Shown here: piece by piece, positions 60,434-64,000 of the stretch
How the letters are laid out: every line of letters starts with the position of its first letter
How positions within the stretch are numbered: position 1 is the first letter of the stretch
Virus record (IMG/VR): IMGVR_UViG_3300010885_081169
Coordinates: 1 to 64,000 of that record
Origin: a virus
DNA: 64,000 nt
Strand: one strand, 5' to 3'
The notes under the pieces: model-generated
Databases searched by the model: none
What the model was told of the DNA's origin: nothing
What the model saw: only the letters and a program-made list of their open reading frames with translations
Translations under genes and position numbers: made by a program

Positions 60434-62275
60434 ATGAGCATCAACATATTCCAGGAAGCAGTTATCGAAGCCAGGCAGCTTAGAGAGCTCGCTGAGAATA
60501 ACGCAAAGAACAAAATCCTTGAGGCCGTCACGCCGAGGATCCAGCGCCTGATTGAGGCTGAGCTGGTCGGTGAGGAAGAGGACTCAGAAGGTAGTGATTC
60601 CATGGACATGGAGATGCCCGATGAGGCGTCGCCTGAGCCAGACACAACTGGCGGAGAGTCAATTGACCTCTCCAGCCTAGCCACACCCGCAATGTCAGAT
60701 CCGAGCTCCAAGCTCTCGATCTCCGTGCAGGGTGATCTCAATCTCAATCTCGAGGGTGACAAGTCCAGAAGGAACCTGATCCTGAATAAGGAGAGCCTAA
60801 ACAGGTCTGCGGCGAAGTCTCGAATCCTCAAGTTAGCGGGCAAGGCAATAAACCTGCAGGAGGCACTCAAGGGAGTTGACCTCCGGAATGTATCAGCCAC
60901 TGAGCGCAAGACGGCAATCCTATACTATGGGAGGCTGTTGCACGAGGCGGCAACTTTGCTCGGCAGCAATATAGTTATGACAGAGTCGAGAGGCTCTAGG
61001 CTCAAGAGACTTTTGGACGCAACACTTTTGGAGATTAAGAACATGGCTAACAGAAGAGACACAGCGGCCTTCAAGAAGCTTTTCTTGGAGATGGTCGGTG
61101 AGACTGGAATGCACGACGAGGGAATGCACGACGAGATGTACGAGGCCGACGACGAAGAGGGCGGCGACGAGCTCGACCTCGGAGACGACGAGGGCGGCGA
61201 TGAGGACATGGGCGACGAGGGCGGTGACGTCGACGTCGACGCCGTGAAGTCCGCCATCGAGCAGCTTGCCGGCGCGGTCGGAATGGAAGTCTCGGCCTCT
61301 GATGAAGAGGGTGGCGAAGAGGAAGAGGAAGGCGGTGAGGAGGAGACGGTCGAGGAGGCTGTCCGCCGTGCCACCCGCGCTCTTGTCGAAGCCCGCAAGA
61401 AGAAGACCAACGAGTCTGACAAGAAGAAGGCTGAGACCAAGAAGAAGAAGGAAGCCGACAAGAAGAAGAATGAGGCCAAGAAGAAGAAGGACGAGGCAAA
61501 GAAGAAGAACGAGACTCGCGCTCGTGCTCTCCGCGCCATGGGCCTCATGGAAGGCGCCTCTGAGGACGAGGTTGATGAGTGCGATGACGGTGACATGATG
61601 GAGGCCGAGGATGAGGCAGCCGAGGACGAGAAGGTCTACGAGATCGACGAGTCCATGATCCGCCGTGAGCTCGGTCGCCTCCGCAATCTTCGCGAGAGCC
61701 GTCGTCCAGTTTCCCGCCGTGGCCGTCGCCTCTATGAGGGCGAGGCCGTCGCCGCCGCCGGTTCATTCGGTGGTGGTGAGGTCGGCGATGAGATGTTTGT
61801 GGACGTTGACGAGGACACCCTACTCAACGCCCTAGTCGATGAGATCGGTGATGCACCGGTGCCGAAGAAGATGGCTTCTGAGTCGCGCCGTCGTACCGCC
61901 TCCGCTGAGCGTCGCGCCCAGGTTGCTGAGGCGGCGGCTGACAAGCTCAAGCGTCAGATCTCTGAAATGAACCTTTTCAACGCGAAGTTGCTGTTCGCAA
62001 ATAAGCTCATGCAGAATCGTGAGCTTTCGAACAACCAGCAGCGCGCTGTGGTCGAGGCGCTCGACGGCGCCAAGACAATCCGTGAGGCGAAGCTTCTCTA
62101 TGAGAGCCTCAGCTCCTCACTCCGTAAGTCGTCAACAAGTGGCTCTCTAACCGAGAGCAACAACAGACTGCTCGCATCTTCTTCCAGATCAACCCGGTCC
62201 GGTGCTCCGGCCAATAGTGGTGTTGAGGTGGACCGCTGGGCAACCCTCGCCGGCATCAGAAACGGCGGCGAGTGA
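60434..62275 (+). CDS. gp22: Prohead scaffold protein, gp22-like, enlarged
   Basis: The 613-residue protein is placed directly before the capsid gene like T4 gp22 (269 residues). The N-terminal helix INIFQEAVIEARQLRELAE resembles capsid-scaffold proteins. It is very acidic in the middle, has seven-residue lysine-rich repeats (about 61422-61513), a second acidic region, and a helical end (LKRQISEMNLFNAKLLFANKLMQNRELSNNQQRAVVEALDG) that fits the conserved scaffold C-terminus of gp22 relatives. Several (I/L)-x-E sites could be cut by gp21. Arg codons change from AGA/AGG in the first part to CGC/CGT later. AGGAAGGA precedes the start. Confidence 0.75.
   Translation: MSINIFQEAVIEARQLRELAENNAKNKILEAVTPRIQRLIEAELVGEEEDSEGSDSMDMEMPDEASPEPDTTGGESIDLSSLATPAMSDPSSKLSISVQGDLNLNLEGDKSRRNLILNKESLNRSAAKSRILKLAGKAINLQEALKGVDLRNVSATERKTAILYYGRLLHEAATLLGSNIVMTESRGSRLKRLLDATLLEIKNMANRRDTAAFKKLFLEMVGETGMHDEGMHDEMYEADDEEGGDELDLGDDEGGDEDMGDEGGDVDVDAVKSAIEQLAGAVGMEVSASDEEGGEEEEEGGEEETVEEAVRRATRALVEARKKKTNESDKKKAETKKKKEADKKKNEAKKKKDEAKKKNETRARALRAMGLMEGASEDEVDECDDGDMMEAEDEAAEDEKVYEIDESMIRRELGRLRNLRESRRPVSRRGRRLYEGEAVAAAGSFGGGEVGDEMFVDVDEDTLLNALVDEIGDAPVPKKMASESRRRTASAERRAQVAEAAADKLKRQISEMNLFNAKLLFANKLMQNRELSNNQQRAVVEALDGAKTIREAKLLYESLSSSLRKSSTSGSLTESNNRLLASSSRSTRSGAPANSGVEVDRWATLAGIRNGGE
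61106..61135 (+). repeat. Perfect tandem repeat, 2 x 15 bp, in the scaffold gene
   Basis: The unit GGAATGCACGACGAG is repeated exactly twice in tandem, at 61106-61120 and 61121-61135, encoding GMHDE twice in frame. It marks the boundary between the conserved N-terminal part and the acidic region of the scaffold protein, and may be a recent slippage duplication. Confidence 0.85.
61422..61513 (+). repeat. Lysine-rich heptad repeats in the scaffold gene
   Basis: At least four imperfect 21-bp units encode a seven-residue pattern of the type KKxEAxK (ETKKKKE, EADKKKN, EAKKKKD, EAKKKNE). They would form a long, strongly charged single helix or coiled coil. Flanking segments are acidic, so a folded-back or multi-subunit charge pairing is possible. 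Confidence 0.75.
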
Positions 62276-62283
62276 TCTCGAAT

Positions 62284-62301
62284 CTATAACCCAATCAGGA
62301 G
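62284..62301 (+). promoter_or_regulatory. Ribosome binding site and possible late-promoter element of gp23
   Basis: AGGAG at 62297-62301 sits 10 bp before the capsid ATG, embedded in A-rich sequence. TATAAC at 62284-62289 is the nearest thing to a -10 or T4-like late element in this 36-bp gap. The ribosome site is clear; promoter activity is a guess from the need for very high capsid expression. Confidence 0.35.
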
Positions 62302-62311
62302 AATAAAAATC

Positions 62312-64000
62312 ATGTCTAAGTTTTCATTAGACCAGCTGACTGAGGGGATTCGCCAGCGCCACGTTGGCTCCCAGAACCGTCACCTGGTAGAGAAGTGGAG
62401 CCGCACAGGCCTCCTCCGTGGTCTCGAGGGCACTGGCCGCGAGAATATGGCAACCCTCCTGGAGAACCAGGCTGCCCAGGTCCTCCGCGAGGTGAACTCA
62501 CTCGGAACTGGTGGCGCTAGCGCCTCTGACTCCGGTGATATCCGTGGATTCCAGAACGTCGCGTTCCCGATCGTCCGTAGGGTGTTCGGCGGACTCATCG
62601 CCAACGAGCTCGTCTCGATCCAGCCGATGAGCCTCCCGTCAGGCCTCCTGTTCTACATGGACTACACCTATGGTACCAACCAGGGTGGACTGGACGCCGG
62701 CTCAGCGGTCTACGCCACTGGCTCATCGATCTACACCTCACCGACAGGCAAGGGCATCCAGAGCGGATCTCTCGCGGTCGGTGGTCAGTACGACCTCGCC
62801 GGCTCTGGCTACTCCAGGGTCCGCAGCTCGGTCACTGGCGTTAACAACGTTGGCACCAACGGCGCTCGCGGTGCATACCGTGGTACGAACACGATCACTG
62901 CCGGCACCGTGGCCTTCGCCACTGGTACTGACGGTCGTCTCCTCGGATTCGATCCCCAGGTCACCAACGCGATCGAGAACAACTCGGCTGGCGCAGGCGC
63001 TTCGACTGGTGACGGCGTCTACTCCTTCGTGATCTACCCGACAGCTGGTCTCAACAACTGCGACGGTACGATGATCAAGGACGTGGCACTCGTCTCGTCA
63101 ACTGCGACGATTGGCGCCCAGATCGGCCTCGCGCCGATCAGCGGCGACCTCCAGCAGGGCATCGGCGTCTACAACGTCCGTCGCCTTAACGAGCTCGGCA
63201 CCTACTCGGGTGGCGTCTTCACAGCGAACCCCCTTGCACCCCTCTCCGCTTCCACCACGGTTGTGAAGATGGTTGTTTCCGGTGCGCTCAGCCAGGTAGA
63301 CATGAGCTCGAACTTCAAGGTCGACTTCGTTGTCGGTGACCAGTTCAGCGCTAACTCGACCGATGGTTCCGCGATCACGATCCCGGCCTTCGAATCGACG
63401 TTCAGCACCGGCGCGGCCAACCCCACGATCCCGGAAATCGACATCAAGATCGAGTCGATCGCAGTCACCGCTCAGACCCGCAAGCTCCGTGCTCGTTGGT
63501 CCCCGGAACTGGCGCAGGACCTCAATGCATACCACTCGCTGGATGCTGAGGTTGAGCTCACCCAGATCCTCTCCGAGCAGATCGCGCTTGAGATTGACCG
63601 CGAGGTCCTCAACGACCTCGTCACCGGCGCCAAGACGAACTTCTTCTGGTCGCGCAGCCCAGGCAAGTTCCTCAACAAGCGCACCGGCGCTGAGATTGCC
63701 CGTGGCAACACGCTCAATCCGGGTCCGGCGTTCACCGGTACGGTCCGCGAGTGGTACGAGACCCTCACCGAGACGATCATCGACGTCGCCAACGAGATCC
63801 ACAGGTTGACCCTGCGCGGCTCGGCGAACTTCATCGTGGTCTCCCCTGAGGTCGCCACGGTTCTTGAGGCCTCCGTCCTCTACCGCCCGAACTACAGCAT
63901 CGACGGCTCCGGCCAGGTCGGCGCTCCGTTCACCATCGGCGCAGAGAAGGTTGGTACCCTCTCGAACCGCTTCACGGTCTACAAGGACCCGTACTTCCCG
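62312..64000 (+). CDS. gp23: Major capsid protein gp23, 3'-truncated by window edge
   Basis: The frame is open from ATG 62312 to the end of the window (563 codons). It begins SKFSLDQLTEGIRQRH, and its hallmark FQNVAFPIVRRVFGG near residues 84-98 and LRARWSPELAQDL and IDREVLNDL regions identify gp23. T4 gp23 is 521 residues; this one is already longer at the window edge. The first 60-80 residues are probably a propeptide removed by gp21; LLE and LRE sites near residues 55-65 fit its (I/L)-x-E rule. Arg is coded almost only by CGC/CGT, unlike most genes in the window, as expected for the most abundant protein. Confidence 0.95.
   Translation, partial: MSKFSLDQLTEGIRQRHVGSQNRHLVEKWSRTGLLRGLEGTGRENMATLLENQAAQVLREVNSLGTGGASASDSGDIRGFQNVAFPIVRRVFGGLIANELVSIQPMSLPSGLLFYMDYTYGTNQGGLDAGSAVYATGSSIYTSPTGKGIQSGSLAVGGQYDLAGSGYSRVRSSVTGVNNVGTNGARGAYRGTNTITAGTVAFATGTDGRLLGFDPQVTNAIENNSAGAGASTGDGVYSFVIYPTAGLNNCDGTMIKDVALVSSTATIGAQIGLAPISGDLQQGIGVYNVRRLNELGTYSGGVFTANPLAPLSASTTVVKMVVSGALSQVDMSSNFKVDFVVGDQFSANSTDGSAITIPAFESTFSTGAANPTIPEIDIKIESIAVTAQTRKLRARWSPELAQDLNAYHSLDAEVELTQILSEQIALEIDREVLNDLVTGAKTNFFWSRSPGKFLNKRTGAEIARGNTLNPGPAFTGTVREWYETLTETIIDVANEIHRLTLRGSANFIVVSPEVATVLEASVLYRPNYSIDGSGQVGAPFTIGAEKVGTLSNRFTVYKDPYFP

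Noticed and set aside
60094-60909. Long - strand open frame (271 codons) across the scaffold start
   Set aside because: Spans the end of one + strand gene and the start of another; Ser/Arg-rich shadow of biased codons.
61422-61513. Lysine-rich DNA repeat considered as a CRISPR-like or regulatory repeat
   Set aside because: It is an in-frame protein heptad repeat within the scaffold gene, with no unique spacers.

Overview
The window is part of the genome of a large tailed phage (Caudoviricetes, myovirus) of the T4 superfamily. Every convincing gene is on the + strand, genes are packed with ATGA/TGATG-type overlaps, and the core T4-like set is recognisable by sequence: late sigma factor gp55, baseplate gp25 and gp6, large terminase gp17, portal gp20, prohead protease gp21, scaffold gp22 and major capsid gp23. 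The tail fibre C-terminus, the large uncharacterised virion proteins and the style of the sugar genes resemble phages of aquatic bacteria. I cannot name the host. No tRNA, CRISPR, insertion sequence or integrase was seen. Both ends of the window cut through genes (a tail fibre on the left, gp23 on the right).

Layout. (1) 1-3054: tail-fibre/adhesin genes with LamG, F5/8-type C and PA14/GLEYA-like domains. (2) 3055-3220: the longest non-coding gap (166 bp), carrying inverted repeats and three ACTAGT copies. (3) 3221-15908: a co-directional, mostly overlapping run of 16 genes for glycan synthesis: five putative glycosyltransferases or fusions including GT10- and GT11-type fucosyltransferases, a sulfotransferase, three methyltransferase-like genes plus a fourth possible one, a StrG-like oxygenase, a short DegT-type aminotransferase, an unknown 76-aa gene, and the two-enzyme route from GDP-mannose to GDP-L-fucose (Gmd and Fcl). 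(4) 15945-20600: a PD-(D/E)XK nuclease with four Cys, two GT4 glycosyltransferases, a small membrane protein, gp55 and a small helical protein. (5) 20600-47518: baseplate hub/wedge genes followed by about 18 kb of large virion proteins of unknown role, several with LamG or FN3-like domains and two paralogous relationships. (6) 47545-52505: RuvC-like resolvase, DnaG-type primase, a single-chain Mre11-Rad50 (gp47-gp46) fusion and a zinc-ribbon protein. (7) 52499-64000: packaging and head genes, gp17, gp20, gp21, several small head-region genes, an enlarged gp22 and the start of gp23.

How it fits together. gp55 probably drives late transcription of the structural genes. The resolvase and Mre11-Rad50 fusion immediately before the terminase could process recombination intermediates so that concatemers can be packaged. 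The standout system is the glycan operon: with Gmd, Fcl and both GT10 and GT11 enzymes the phage can plausibly turn host GDP-mannose into GDP-L-fucose and transfer it, with sulfation and methylation as further tailoring. Its position between adhesin genes and late genes suggests decoration of virion proteins, or alternatively remodelling of the host surface. The acceptor is unknown.
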